From positions 124,001-188,000 of the forward strand of contig NZ_JACSDK010000014.1 of the NCBI RefSeq assembly GCF_014925385.1: a DNA stretch of 64,000 nucleotides, read 5' to 3'. The DNA is from Pelagibius marinus. GTDB taxonomy: Bacteria; Pseudomonadota; Alphaproteobacteria; Kiloniellales; Kiloniellaceae. Positions 31,551-40,162 of this stretch are shown here, piece after piece. A program made the position numbers and the translations under genes. Position 1 is the stretch's first letter. Every line of letters starts with the position of its first letter. The notes beneath the pieces were generated by a model, which was given only the letters and a program-made list of their open reading frames with translations, did no database searches and was not told the DNA's origin.

Positions 31551-32014
31551 AGAGCGACTCCTGCCCCTACCGTCATAGCGCCAGCGCCGCCGGCGGCCGC
31601 CGGACGGTCTGTCTGATTGCATCGAAGAGGCAAGGTCCTGTTTCTTTGCCCATCATGAAGCCCTGCAGATCAATATAGGGATCAGCCCCGGTTTTGCCAC
31701 GCCGCAGCAGACCGGCGGTTGCGGGAATCCCGCGCCGGCGGCCCTTCTAGCACGCCCGGAAGCCGCGGAAGAGGCGGCATTTGCGGGGGACAGCCCTGCC
31801 GGTTTCGCGGGGCCGGGACGGTGACGCCGCCGGGCGAAGCCTACTACTTCCGATTGTTCGGGGCCGCCGCCGCTTCGGCTGTGCGGTGTTTCAATTCTGT
31901 TGCGCCGCCGCGGCCCTTTGTTTCCGCGCCGGGACATCATGCAGAAATAGTGAAGGCGTAGGGTCCTCCGCCATTGCCGGCCCGAACGGCTGCAATCGAG
32001 TGAGGAGACTCTCA
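31551..32014. other. Non-coding gap between tamA and the homocysteine methyltransferase gene
   Basis: 464 bases between two divergent genes, so it should hold both promoters. I looked for a SAM-II, SAH or cobalamin riboswitch because a methionine-metabolism gene follows, and found none that I could support. Short open frames on both strands have no ribosome site. A purine-rich TGAGGAGA lies just before ATG 32015 and serves as its ribosome site. Nothing else can be named. Confidence 0.5.
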
Positions 32015-32968
32015 ATGGCCAAGTATCGAGACAACCTGCCGCAACTTTCCGGCGGTCTTTTCCTGACCGACGGCGGGATCGAAACCACCCTGATTTTCCA
32101 CGACGGGCTCGACCTGCCCTACTTCGCCGCCTTTGACCTGCTGAAGGATCAATCGGGTCAGGCGGCGCTCAGGCGCTATTTCACCACCCACGCCACGATC
32201 GCCCGCGACAACGGGCGCGGCTTCATCCTGGAGAGCCCGACCTGGCGCGCCTCCTCCGACTGGGGCGCCAAGCTGGGCTACACCAAGGCCGACATGGCCG
32301 AGGTCAACAAGCAGTCCATCGCGATGCTGGCGGATCTGCGCCGCACCCTCGAGACCGAACAGTCGCCGATGGTGATCAGCGGCTGCATCGGTCCGCGCGG
32401 CGACGGCTACAACCCGGGCGAGGTGATGACCGCCGAGGAGGCCCAGGCCTACCACGCCGACCAGATCAACGCCTTCGCCGAGACCGAGGCCGACATGGTC
32501 ACCGCCATCACCACGACCAACGTGCCCGAGGCCATCGGCGTCACCCGCGCCGCCCAGGCCGCCGCCATGCCGGTCGTGATCTCCTTCACCGTGGAGACCG
32601 ACGGGCGTCTGCCGTCCGGCGAGACCCTGAAGGAAGCTGTCGAAGCGGTCGACACGGCGACGGACAACGGCCCGGTTTACTTCATGATCAACTGCGCCCA
32701 TCCGGACCACTTCGGCCAGGCGTTGGCCACCGGCGAAAGCTGGGTGAAGCGGATCAGGGGGCTGCGCGCCAACGCCTCGCGCCTCAGCCACGCCGAACTC
32801 GACGAGGCCGAGGAACTGGACGACGGCAACCCTCAGGAGTTCGGCGAGCAGCACAGCGACCTGCACCGCCTGCTCAATCACCTCGTCGTCATGGGCGGCT
32901 GCTGCGGCACCGATCATCGACACATCGAGGCGATCTGCCACGCCTGCACGACCGCCAAGGCGGCCTAG
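32015..32968 (+). CDS. Homocysteine S-methyltransferase family protein
   Basis: 317 residues from ATG 32015 (TGAGGAGA upstream); the longer open frame to 31781 has no family match. A TIM-barrel enzyme that moves a methyl group from a donor such as S-methylmethionine to homocysteine, making methionine. The zinc-binding cysteines are visible in FMINCAHPDHF and the C-terminal MGGCCGTDHRHI. The N-terminal LTDGGIETTLIFHDG motif is typical. It is followed by an alpha/beta hydrolase and a sulfhydrylase gene on the same strand, a likely sulfur amino-acid operon. Could act on other thiols, as several paralogues do. Confidence 0.9.
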   Translation: MAKYRDNLPQLSGGLFLTDGGIETTLIFHDGLDLPYFAAFDLLKDQSGQAALRRYFTTHATIARDNGRGFILESPTWRASSDWGAKLGYTKADMAEVNKQSIAMLADLRRTLETEQSPMVISGCIGPRGDGYNPGEVMTAEEAQAYHADQINAFAETEADMVTAITTTNVPEAIGVTRAAQAAAMPVVISFTVETDGRLPSGETLKEAVEAVDTATDNGPVYFMINCAHPDHFGQALATGESWVKRIRGLRANASRLSHAELDEAEELDDGNPQEFGEQHSDLHRLLNHLVVMGGCCGTDHRHIEAICHACTTAKAA

Positions 32969-33000
32969 GCGGCAGGGCGAGACCGAGGACATAGCGAAGA

Positions 33001-33884
33001 TGTCGAACGGGACCCGAACCCATCTGTTCCCCGCCAGGCAGGCCTCTGCCTGTCGAAGCGGGAACAACCTGCCGGTGGTGGCGCTGCATTCCTCCGCCTC
33101 CACCGGCGGCCAGTGGCGCTCCCTTGTGGAGTGTTTCGCCGGCAAGCGCCAGGTGGTGACGCCCGACCTGCCGGGCTACGGCTTCGCCGCGGCGCCGGAT
33201 CATCACGACCGTGCCGACAGCCTGGCCGCCGAGGCGGCGGCGGTGCTGCGGGCGGTCGGGCCGTCGGCCCCGGCCTTTCACCTGGTCGGGCATTCCTACG
33301 GCGGCGCCGTCGCCCTGAAGATCGCGCTCGCCTATCCCTGGCGGGTGCGCAGCCTGACGCTCATCGAACCGGTGGTCTTCCACCTGCTGGCCCGGGACGC
33401 CCGGGGGAGCGGCGGTGACGCGGACATGCGGCTCTACCGCGGCATCCTGGGGGTGCGGGACCGGCTGCGCGGTGCCGTGGCGGCCGGCTGGCCGGCCTAC
33501 GGCATGGCGGCCTTCGTCGACTTCTGGAACGGCGCCGGTACCTGGGACAGGGCCGAGGCGGCCCAGCGTCAGCGCCTCGCGGCCCAGGCCCGGGCGGTGA
33601 CGCGCAATTTCGCCAGCGTGCTGGGCGAGTCCTGGCCGCTGTCCGACCTCACCCGCCTTGCCGTGCCGCTGCTGGCCATCACCGGCGAGACTTCGCCTGA
33701 GGTCGCCCGGCGGGTGACCGACAAGCTGGTCGACACTGCTCCCGACGCGACGGCGGCCCGGATCTTCGGCGCCGGCCACATGGCGCCGCTGACCCACGCG
33801 GCGGCGGTCAACACCCTGATCGAGCGGCACGTTCATCTGGCCGAGATGCCGGCCGCGGCGCCGCGCCGTGCCTCGGCTGCCTGA
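33001..33884 (+). CDS. Alpha/beta hydrolase
   Basis: 294 residues from ATG 33001. The alpha/beta hydrolase fold is clear: oxyanion segment ALHSSAS, DLPGYG, the nucleophile elbow LVGHSYGG (Ser about 98), and a late His in GAGHMAPLTHA. At 294 residues and with a GHSYGG elbow it is not MetX, the homoserine acetyltransferase that would make the substrate of the next gene. The first 25 or so residues before PVVALHS look odd and coincide with a long hairpin in the DNA (33026-33065); a later GTG near 33076 could be the real start. Lies 32 bases after the methyltransferase gene. Substrate unknown. Confidence 0.82.
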
Positions 33885-33918
33885 TTGCTTAAACCCTTTT
33901 TATCTCAAGGATACAAAG

Positions 33919-35235
33919 ATGGATTTCACCAAGAACCCCGAAACCGCCGTCCTGCACAGCGGCTACCGCGCCGATCCGACGACCAACGCGGTGGCGGTGC
34001 CGATCTACCAGACCACCTCCTATCAGTTCGAGGACACGGGCCACGCCCGCCGGCTCTTCGCACTGGAGGAGATCGGCAACATCTATACCCGCGTGATGAA
34101 CCCGACCAATGACGCCTTCGAGCAGCGCATGGCGGCGCTGGAAGGCGGCGTGGCGGCGCTCGCGGTCAGCTCCGGCCAGGCGGCGACCACGCTATCGATC
34201 CTCAACATCGCCGGGACCGGCGACAACATCGTCAGCGCCACCGGCCTCTACGGCGGCACCTGGAACCTCTTCGCCAACACGCTGAAGACTTTCGGTATCG
34301 AAGTGCGCTTCGTCGACGCCTCCGATCCGGAGAACTTCCGCCGGGCGACCGACGAGCGCACCCGCGCCTACTACGCCGAGACCTTGCCGAACCCGATGCT
34401 GAAGGTCTTCCCGATCAGCGAGGTTGCGGCGATCGGTGAGGAACTGGGCGTGCCCCTGATCCTCGACAACACCGCCTCGCCGGTGATCTGCCGTCCCTTC
34501 GACCACGGCGCCCACATCGTCGTCTATTCCTGCACCAAGTACATCGGCGGGCACGGCAACTCCATCGGCGGCGTCATCGTCGACGGCGGCCGCTTCGACT
34601 GGGAAAAGCACGCCGGGCGCTTCCCGATGCTGAACCAGCCGGACCCGAGCTACCACGGCGCGGTCTGGACCGAGGCGACGAAGCCCATGGGCCCCGTAGC
34701 CTACATCATGAAGGCCCGCTGCACCCTGCAGCGTGACCTCGGCATGGCGCTCAGCCCCTTCAACACCTTCAACTTCATCCAGGGCCTGGAGACGCTGCCC
34801 CTGCGTATGCGCGAGCATTGCGCGAACGCTCAGGCCGTGGCCGACTATCTGGCGGGCCATCCGCTGGTCGCGAAGGTGATCTATCCGGGCATGAGTGCGT
34901 CGGAACCTCAGGAGCGCGTCGAGCGCTACCTGACCGGCGGGCGCGGCGGCCTGGTCGGCTTCGAGTTGAAGAACGACGATCCCGAGGCCGGCGCCCGCTT
35001 CATCGATGCGCTGCAGATGATCTACCACGTGGCCAACATCGGCGACACGCGCACCCTGGCCATCCACCCGGCCAGTTCGACGCACCAGCAGCTCAGCGCC
35101 GAGGACCAGCTGGCCACCGGCGTGACCCCGGGCTACCTGCGTCTTTCGGTCGGCATCGAGAATATCGAGGACATCCTGGCCGACATCGGCCAGGCGCTCG
35201 ACGCCAGCGCCGACGCCAAGGCGGTGGCGGCGTAA
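33919..35235 (+). CDS. metY: O-acetylhomoserine sulfhydrylase (MetY-type)
   Basis: 438 residues from ATG 33919. PLP-dependent Cys/Met metabolism family; makes homocysteine from O-acetylhomoserine and sulfide. The PLP lysine is in YSCTKYIGGHGNSIGG (about residue 213) and the fold continues to HPASSTHQQL near the C-terminus, both typical of MetY. The length exceeds that of cystathionine synthases/lyases (about 390), which favours this assignment. The homocysteine it makes is the substrate of the methyltransferase two genes upstream. Starts 34 bases after the hydrolase; followed by a strong terminator at 35342-35373. Confidence 0.93.
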   Translation: MDFTKNPETAVLHSGYRADPTTNAVAVPIYQTTSYQFEDTGHARRLFALEEIGNIYTRVMNPTNDAFEQRMAALEGGVAALAVSSGQAATTLSILNIAGTGDNIVSATGLYGGTWNLFANTLKTFGIEVRFVDASDPENFRRATDERTRAYYAETLPNPMLKVFPISEVAAIGEELGVPLILDNTASPVICRPFDHGAHIVVYSCTKYIGGHGNSIGGVIVDGGRFDWEKHAGRFPMLNQPDPSYHGAVWTEATKPMGPVAYIMKARCTLQRDLGMALSPFNTFNFIQGLETLPLRMREHCANAQAVADYLAGHPLVAKVIYPGMSASEPQERVERYLTGGRGGLVGFELKNDDPEAGARFIDALQMIYHVANIGDTRTLAIHPASSTHQQLSAEDQLATGVTPGYLRLSVGIENIEDILADIGQALDASADAKAVAA

Positions 35236-35341
35236 CGAATTCGGCGCCGCTTCGTCAGACAGGGCGGCGCCGGATAAAGCAAGGGACGGCTCCCATTTCT
35301 TGGAAAGGGTCCCGCCGTCCCCCTGCTTTCCTCCCCTCAAG

Positions 35342-35373
35342 GGCGGCCTCCGAAAGGAGGCCGCCTTTTCTTT
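35342..35373 (+). terminator. Intrinsic terminator after metY
   Basis: GGCGGCCTCC (35342-35351), GAAA loop, GGAGGCCGCC (35356-35365), then TTTTCTTT: a perfect 10-bp stem. A second hairpin with an 8-bp outer stem, GGGACGGC (35283-35290) and GCCGTCCC (35314-35321), precedes it and could protect the 3' end of the transcript. Confidence 0.92.
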
Positions 35374-35468
35374 CGGCAGTCGCCGACTTCGTGAACCCTT
35401 TTGGGGCGCAAGGCGACTTACCCTGCGATAAGGTCAGGGCCAAGAGGGCAGAAAGAGGTCTTCGCTTC

Positions 35469-35942
35469 ATGTCTGGGAAATCGATCTTCGGCGGTTCGGT
35501 CGTCATTGCAGCGGCCGTGGTCGCCTATCTCGCTGTGGCGCTGCATTTCGGCTCGTTCGACCCGCGCGCCTTCTTCGTCGCGGAGCCGGGTCTGAAGCAG
35601 CTTGCAATGCTGTCGCGGGACAATCCCCGGGTCGACCTGGAGAGTCTCCTGGAAGGAGACTGGGACGCTGCCTGTTTCCTGTCTCCCTACCTTGACTTGG
35701 CGGCCGACCCGGCGCTGGCCGGCGTTGAAGTGCCCTGGATCGACAATGACGGCTTCAACACCGTGGTGCTGAAACGAGGCGCGGAATACGAGCTCCAGAA
35801 ATTCAGCCGTGGCGAGATCTCGATTTTCGAACTGACGGGCCTGCCGGACGGCCGGCTATGCTACGACGGCACCGCCTTGGTGATCGAGGTCGTCCCAGGC
35901 GGTGGCGAGCCCTTCAAGACCCTGCGCGTGGCGCCGCGGTAA
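35469..35942 (+). CDS. Small membrane-anchored protein of unknown function
   Basis: 157 residues from ATG 35469; AGAAAGAGG about 10 bases upstream may be the ribosome site. One N-terminal hydrophobic helix (about residues 8-26: GGSVVIAAAVVAYLAVALHF in part) anchors a periplasmic domain of about 130 residues. Two cysteines (AACFLSP and RLCYDG) could form a disulfide. No family recognised. It stands alone between the metY terminator and the ytoQ-like gene. Confidence 0.65.
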   Translation: MSGKSIFGGSVVIAAAVVAYLAVALHFGSFDPRAFFVAEPGLKQLAMLSRDNPRVDLESLLEGDWDAACFLSPYLDLAADPALAGVEVPWIDNDGFNTVVLKRGAEYELQKFSRGEISIFELTGLPDGRLCYDGTALVIEVVPGGGEPFKTLRVAPR

Positions 35943-36074
35943 GCCTGCGATCCGGCGCCAGAGGAGTGCGCTTCATACCAATTTCTCACGGGGGAGGGGC
36001 TGTCGCGGCCGGGGCTTTGTGCTAGAACAGCGCCCAACACATTCCCCAATAGCCAATACCCGAGGATCAGCAAG

Positions 36075-36563
36075 ATGAGCGAACGGCTCTGGAAGGTTTA
36101 TCTTTCCGGCGAAATCCATTCCGACTGGCGCGAGCAGATCGCCGAGGGCGTGGCCGAGGCCGGCCTGCCGGTGCGCCTCGACGCGCCGATCACCGTGCAC
36201 GAGGACAGCGACGACTGCGGTGCGGTCATCCTGGGCGAGGAGGAGAGCCCCTTCTGGCGTGACCAGAAGGGCTCGCGCATGAACGCCATCCGCACCCGCA
36301 CCCTGATCGGCGAGGCCGACATCGTGGTGGTGCGCTTCGGCGACAAGTACAAGCAGTGGAACGCGGCCTTCGATGCGGGCACGGCGGCGGCGCTGGGCAA
36401 GTCGCTCATCACCCTGCACGACCCGGCGCTGACCCACGCGCTGAAGGAAGTCGACGGCGCCGCCCTTGCGGTCTGCGAGACGCCGCAGCAGGTGGTGCAG
36501 ACCCTGGCCTACGTCATCCGCGGCGCGCTGCCTGGCCGCAGTTCCTCCTTGGCGGCGGAATAG
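36075..36563 (+). CDS. YtoQ family protein
   Basis: 162 residues. Matches the YtoQ family, which resembles nucleoside 2-deoxyribosyltransferases: WKVYLSGEIHSDWR at the start, a nucleotide-like pocket with ADIVVVRFGDKYKQWNAAFD, and GTAAALGKSLITLHD. Characteristic residues of the deoxyribosyltransferase fold are present but the biological reaction of YtoQ proteins is not established to my knowledge. Cytoplasmic, single gene. A bidirectional terminator at 36604-36632 separates it from the convergent gene that follows. Confidence 0.82.
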   Translation: MSERLWKVYLSGEIHSDWREQIAEGVAEAGLPVRLDAPITVHEDSDDCGAVILGEEESPFWRDQKGSRMNAIRTRTLIGEADIVVVRFGDKYKQWNAAFDAGTAAALGKSLITLHDPALTHALKEVDGAALAVCETPQQVVQTLAYVIRGALPGRSSSLAAE

Positions 36564-36603
36564 ACGGCGCCCGGCTGGCGGCTTCGACCGTCTGTAAAGG
36601 AAG

Positions 36604-36639
36604 AGCCCGCTCTGCAGTCTGCAGAGCGGGCTTGCTTTT
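36604..36639. terminator. Bidirectional intrinsic terminator
   Basis: AGCCCGCTCTGCA (36604-36616) pairs perfectly with TGCAGAGCGGGCT (36620-36632) around a 3-base loop; TGCTTTT follows on the plus strand. It lies between two convergent genes and can serve both. Confidence 0.85.
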
Positions 36640-36660
36640 GGGGTCGTCCGTGCCGGGGAT

Positions 36661-37101
36661 CTAGTTCCGCGGGCAGTTGTCCCCGTTGCACTCGTGGCAG
36701 CCGAAATCCGCCTCGCCTGTGTTGGACAGGGAGACGTAGCAAGTCTTACCGCCGTGCCAGCAGCCGAACTGGTACGGCTCGGCCCCGGTGGAATTCCAGC
36801 CGCAGCCGAAGCCGACCGTCCCGCCGGGCCCTGCGTCGAGCTTCTTGCTCACCTGCGGCTGCTGCCCTTCGGCTTTCTTCAGGGCGGCGAGCACCTGATC
36901 CATATGGCGCTTTTCCCTCGGACCGAGCTGGGAGTAGTGAAGCGTGGTCGTACCCTGATCGGTCTTCTTGACGATCGGGATGGCATTCTTGTTCGTAGGG
37001 AAACTCTTGGTGCCCTCAGCCGTGGCGCCGGCCACGGAAGCACCGAGCAGAGCCAGGGCCAGCAGGGCCGCGCGGCAAGCTCTCGCAAATTTACCGGGCA
37101 T
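36661..37101 (-). CDS. Small cysteine-rich secreted protein of unknown function
   Basis: 146 residues from ATG 37101, which has AGGA at better spacing than the ATG two codons upstream (37107). A signal peptide is clear (MPGKFARACRAALLALALLG, cleavage near GATAEG). The middle (about 50-80) is helical and charged; the last 50 residues hold six cysteines (in GFGCGW, QFGCWH, KTCYV, DFGCHEC and DNCPRN) together with many Gly, Asn and aromatic residues, so up to three disulfides are likely. No family recognised. Confidence 0.7.
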   Translation of the reverse strand: MPGKFARACRAALLALALLGASVAGATAEGTKSFPTNKNAIPIVKKTDQGTTTLHYSQLGPREKRHMDQVLAALKKAEGQQPQVSKKLDAGPGGTVGFGCGWNSTGAEPYQFGCWHGGKTCYVSLSNTGEADFGCHECNGDNCPRN

Positions 37102-37205
37102 GATCATTTCCTATCCTTGCAGTTGAACACCTCCATCTGTCGTCGTGTGACAGGGAAGGGTTCACAACTCAAAGTAGGTATTGCGTGGCGTCAAACTTGG
37201 CGGTT

Positions 37206-38111
37206 CTAGGCCGCCTTGGCTTCCTGCGTCCAGGCGGCGACCTCGGCGACGAGGCGGCGCAGGTCGGCCTTCAGCCTGGCGTAGCCCGCGGTGGCGGTGA
37301 TGGTCGCCTCGTCCATGTAGAGGGCGCGGCTCATCTCGATCTGCAGGGAGTGGCGGTTCTCCGCCGGGCGGCCGCAGGTGCGGATGATCTCCGCGCCCTT
37401 GTAGGGATCGTTGACGGCGACGCTGTAGCCCATGGCGATGAGCCGCTCGGCCACGAAGGCGGTGAAGGCGGGATCGCAGCTCTCACCCTCCAGGTCGCCG
37501 ATCACCATGTCGGGGCGGCGCACGCCCGGCCCGTCCGGCGTGATCTCCGTGCCCACGGACTTCATGGAATGCATGTCGATGTGCCAGACCGCGCCGTGGC
37601 GCGCGTGCAGGCGGTCGAGGGTGTCGTTCAGCGTGCGGCGGTAGGGCCACCAGCAGCGCTCGATGCGCGCCTGCAGGCCTTCCACCGACAGCGGGCCGGC
37701 GAGCAGCGGCTTGCCGTCGTTGGTCTTGGCGCGGAACAGGCCGATGCCCAGCGCCGTCTTGGGGCCCGGGTTCAGCGGCTCGCGCCAGGTGCCGTCGATC
37801 AGGGCAGGGTCGATGTCGTCGAGGCGCCGGTTGGGGTCGATGTAGGCGCGCGGGAAGCGGGCGGCCAGCAGGGTGGCGCCTTCCAGCGGCGCTTCGCCGA
37901 CCAGGTCGTCGACCATCCAGTCTTCGGCACCGCGCAGCACCAGCGCCGTCACCCGGGTCTGGAAGTCGGCGGGATAGACGCGGCCGGAATGAGGCGAGTC
38001 GATGAGCAGCGGCGCTTCCTCGCCCTGGGGCTCGAAGAGGTCGTAGGCCCAGCTGTCGAAGGGCGCGGCGTCGGCGCCCGTGATGTCCGAAGTCGGGTCC
38101 TTGGGGTTCAT
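37206..38111 (-). CDS. N-formylglutamate amidohydrolase
   Basis: 301 residues, zinc-dependent FGase family (HutG-like). Splits N-formyl-glutamate into formate and glutamate, the last step of one histidine degradation route, or acts on similar N-acyl amino acids. Family motifs: LLIDSPHSGRVYP, RAYIDPNR, and VWHIDMHSMKS with metal-binding residues. It begins 2 bases after the end of the transporter ATPase gene and so is the last gene of the peptide ABC operon; no hut genes are nearby. This context suggests that imported N-blocked amino acids or peptides are its substrate; that is inference. Confidence 0.9.
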   Translation of the reverse strand: MNPKDPTSDITGADAAPFDSWAYDLFEPQGEEAPLLIDSPHSGRVYPADFQTRVTALVLRGAEDWMVDDLVGEAPLEGATLLAARFPRAYIDPNRRLDDIDPALIDGTWREPLNPGPKTALGIGLFRAKTNDGKPLLAGPLSVEGLQARIERCWWPYRRTLNDTLDRLHARHGAVWHIDMHSMKSVGTEITPDGPGVRRPDMVIGDLEGESCDPAFTAFVAERLIAMGYSVAVNDPYKGAEIIRTCGRPAENRHSLQIEMSRALYMDEATITATAGYARLKADLRRLVAEVAAWTQEAKAA

Positions 38112-38113
38112 GG

Positions 38114-39148
38114 TCAGTCGTTGAGGTGACAGGCGGACAAGCGTCCGGGGGCAATCTCCCGCAGGGCCGGGCGCTCGGCGCGGCAGCGCTCCGTCGCGTG
38201 TGGGCAGCGGGGGTGGAAGTGGCAGCCCGACGGCGGATCGAGCGGCGAGGGGATCTCGCCCTTGACCGGCTGGTAGTCACGTCGGCGCAGCTCGATGCGC
38301 GGCACCTCCGACAGCAGCGCCTGAGTGTAGGGGTGGTTCGGGTCATCGAAGATGTCTTCGGTTGTGGCGATCTCCACCACCCGGCCCAGGTACATGATGA
38401 CGACGCGGTCGGCGATGTGCTCCACCACCGAAAGGTCGTGGCTGATGAAGAGATAGGTGAGGTCCAGGTCCGCGCGCAGGTCCATGAAGAGGTTGATGAC
38501 CTGCGCCTGGATCGAGACGTCCAGGGCGGCGATGGCCTCGTCGCAGACCAGGAAGCGCGGCTTCACCGCCAGGGCGCGGGCGATGCCGATGCGCTGGCGC
38601 TGGCCGCCGGAGAACTGGTGCGGGTAGCGGCGGCGGAAGTCCGGGTCCAGGCCGACGCGCAGCATCACTTCCGCCACGTAGTCGCCGATCTCCTTGCGCG
38701 GCACCATGCCGTGCACGACGGGCGCCTCGCCGACGATGTCCTGCACCCGCATGCGCGGGTCGAGGGAGGCGAAGGGGTCCTGGAAGATCATCTGGACCGC
38801 CAGGGCCGTTTCCCGCGCCGTCACCCTGCCGCCGTTCCAGATCGGCTTGCCGTCGAAACTCAAGGTGCCCTCGCTGGGCGGCAGGATGCCGGCCACCATG
38901 CGCCCGAAGGTCGACTTGCCACAGCCGGACTCGCCGACTAGGCCCAGAACTTCGCCCTCGCCGACCGAAAGGCTGACGCCGTCGACCGCATGCACGGTTT
39001 CCTCGCGGATCGAGGAGCCGAGGCGCCGGGCGATCTTGCCGGCCAGGTCGAGACGCTTGACGAAGCGCTTGCTGACGTCCCGGGCCTCCAGAATCCGGCG
39101 CCGGGCCACAGGCGATCCCGCCGTCTCTGTCGGGTGCGGCGCGTTCAC
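38114..39148 (-). CDS. Peptide ABC transporter ATP-binding protein (DppF/OppF)
   Basis: 344 residues. Walker A GESGCGKST, signature FSGGQRQRIGIARAL, Walker B FLVCDEAIAALDVS, and the oligopeptide-type C-terminal extension with a four-cysteine-like iron-sulfur or zinc region (CHFHPRCPHATERC). Energises import by the permease pair encoded upstream. Its ATG overlaps the stop of the DppD gene (ATGA). Confidence 0.94.
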   Translation of the reverse strand: MNAPHPTETAGSPVARRRILEARDVSKRFVKRLDLAGKIARRLGSSIREETVHAVDGVSLSVGEGEVLGLVGESGCGKSTFGRMVAGILPPSEGTLSFDGKPIWNGGRVTARETALAVQMIFQDPFASLDPRMRVQDIVGEAPVVHGMVPRKEIGDYVAEVMLRVGLDPDFRRRYPHQFSGGQRQRIGIARALAVKPRFLVCDEAIAALDVSIQAQVINLFMDLRADLDLTYLFISHDLSVVEHIADRVVIMYLGRVVEIATTEDIFDDPNHPYTQALLSEVPRIELRRRDYQPVKGEIPSPLDPPSGCHFHPRCPHATERCRAERPALREIAPGRLSACHLND

Positions 39149-40149
39149 GACAGCATCTCCTCCAAGGGTTCGTCATGGGGATGCACGCAGCGCACCTGGC
39201 GGCCCTCGGTGGCGGTGTGCACCGGCGGCTCCTCCAAGCAGGCGATGTCGGCGCGCGGGCAGCGGCTGCGAAAGGCGCAGCCCTCCGGCAGGTTCAACAG
39301 TGAGGGCGTCATGCCGGGGATCTGGAACAGCCTGCCGCCGCGCCGGTTGCGGCTGGGCACCGAGCCGATGAGGCCGACGGTATAGGGATGCGCCGGACGG
39401 TCCAGCACCGCGTCGATGGGTCCCTGCTCGACCATCCGGCCCGCGTACATGACGCAGATGTGGTCGGCCAGGCCGGCGACCACCGCCAGGTCGTGGGTGA
39501 TCCAGATCATCGCCGTGCCGGTCTCGCGGCACAGCGCCTGGGCCTCGTGCAGGATCTGGCCCTGGATGGTGACGTCCAGGGCGGTGGTCGGCTCGTCGGC
39601 GATGATCAGCTCGGGCTCGTTCAGGAAGGCGGTGGCGATGGCGACGCGCTGGCGCATGCCGCCGGAGAACTGGTGCGGATAGGACGCAAGGCGCTCGTCC
39701 GGCGAGGCGATGCCCACCTTCACCAGGGCCTCGCGGCAGATCTCCAGGGCGCGTGCCTTCGAGACGTCGCGGTGGGCCAGCACCGCCTCGGTCATCTGGG
39801 TGTCGATGCGCAGCACCGGGTTCAGGGTCATCATGGGGTCCTGGAAGATCATGGCGATCTTGGAGCCGCGCAGCTTGCGGCGCTCGCTCTCGGGCAGCGG
39901 CACCAGGTCGCGGCCCTGGAACAGGATCTGCCCGCCGGCGATGCGCCCCGGCGCGTCGACCAGGCCCAGAATGGAGAAGCCGGTGATCGACTTGCCGCTG
40001 CCGGACTCGCCGACCAGGCCCAGCACCTCACCGGGCGCGACCTGAAAGCTCACCCCGTCGACCGCCTTGATCACGCCCTCCCGGGTGAAGAAGTGGGTCT
40101 TGAGGTCCCTCACTTCCAAGGTGGGAGCTTCCGGTGTCGGCGCGCTCAT
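39145..40149 (-). CDS. Peptide ABC transporter ATP-binding protein (DppD/OppD)
   Basis: 334 residues. Walker A GESGSGKS, signature FSGGMRQRVAIATAF, Walker B LIIADEPTTALDVT; C-terminal cysteine cluster (CAFRSRCPRADIAC) as in DppD/OppD. Pairs with DppF as the ATPase heterodimer. Starts 13 bases after the DppC stop. Confidence 0.94.
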   Translation of the reverse strand: MSAPTPEAPTLEVRDLKTHFFTREGVIKAVDGVSFQVAPGEVLGLVGESGSGKSITGFSILGLVDAPGRIAGGQILFQGRDLVPLPESERRKLRGSKIAMIFQDPMMTLNPVLRIDTQMTEAVLAHRDVSKARALEICREALVKVGIASPDERLASYPHQFSGGMRQRVAIATAFLNEPELIIADEPTTALDVTIQGQILHEAQALCRETGTAMIWITHDLAVVAGLADHICVMYAGRMVEQGPIDAVLDRPAHPYTVGLIGSVPSRNRRGGRLFQIPGMTPSLLNLPEGCAFRSRCPRADIACLEEPPVHTATEGRQVRCVHPHDEPLEEMLS

Positions 40150-40162
40150 CGCTGGAGCCCTT

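Noticed and set aside
29631-31616. 661-codon plus-strand open frame opposite tamA
   Set aside because: Antisense shadow; no motifs, while the minus strand encodes a full Omp85 protein.
31623-32014. Possible SAM-II, SAH or other riboswitch before the homocysteine methyltransferase gene
   Set aside because: No conserved core motif of these classes could be placed.
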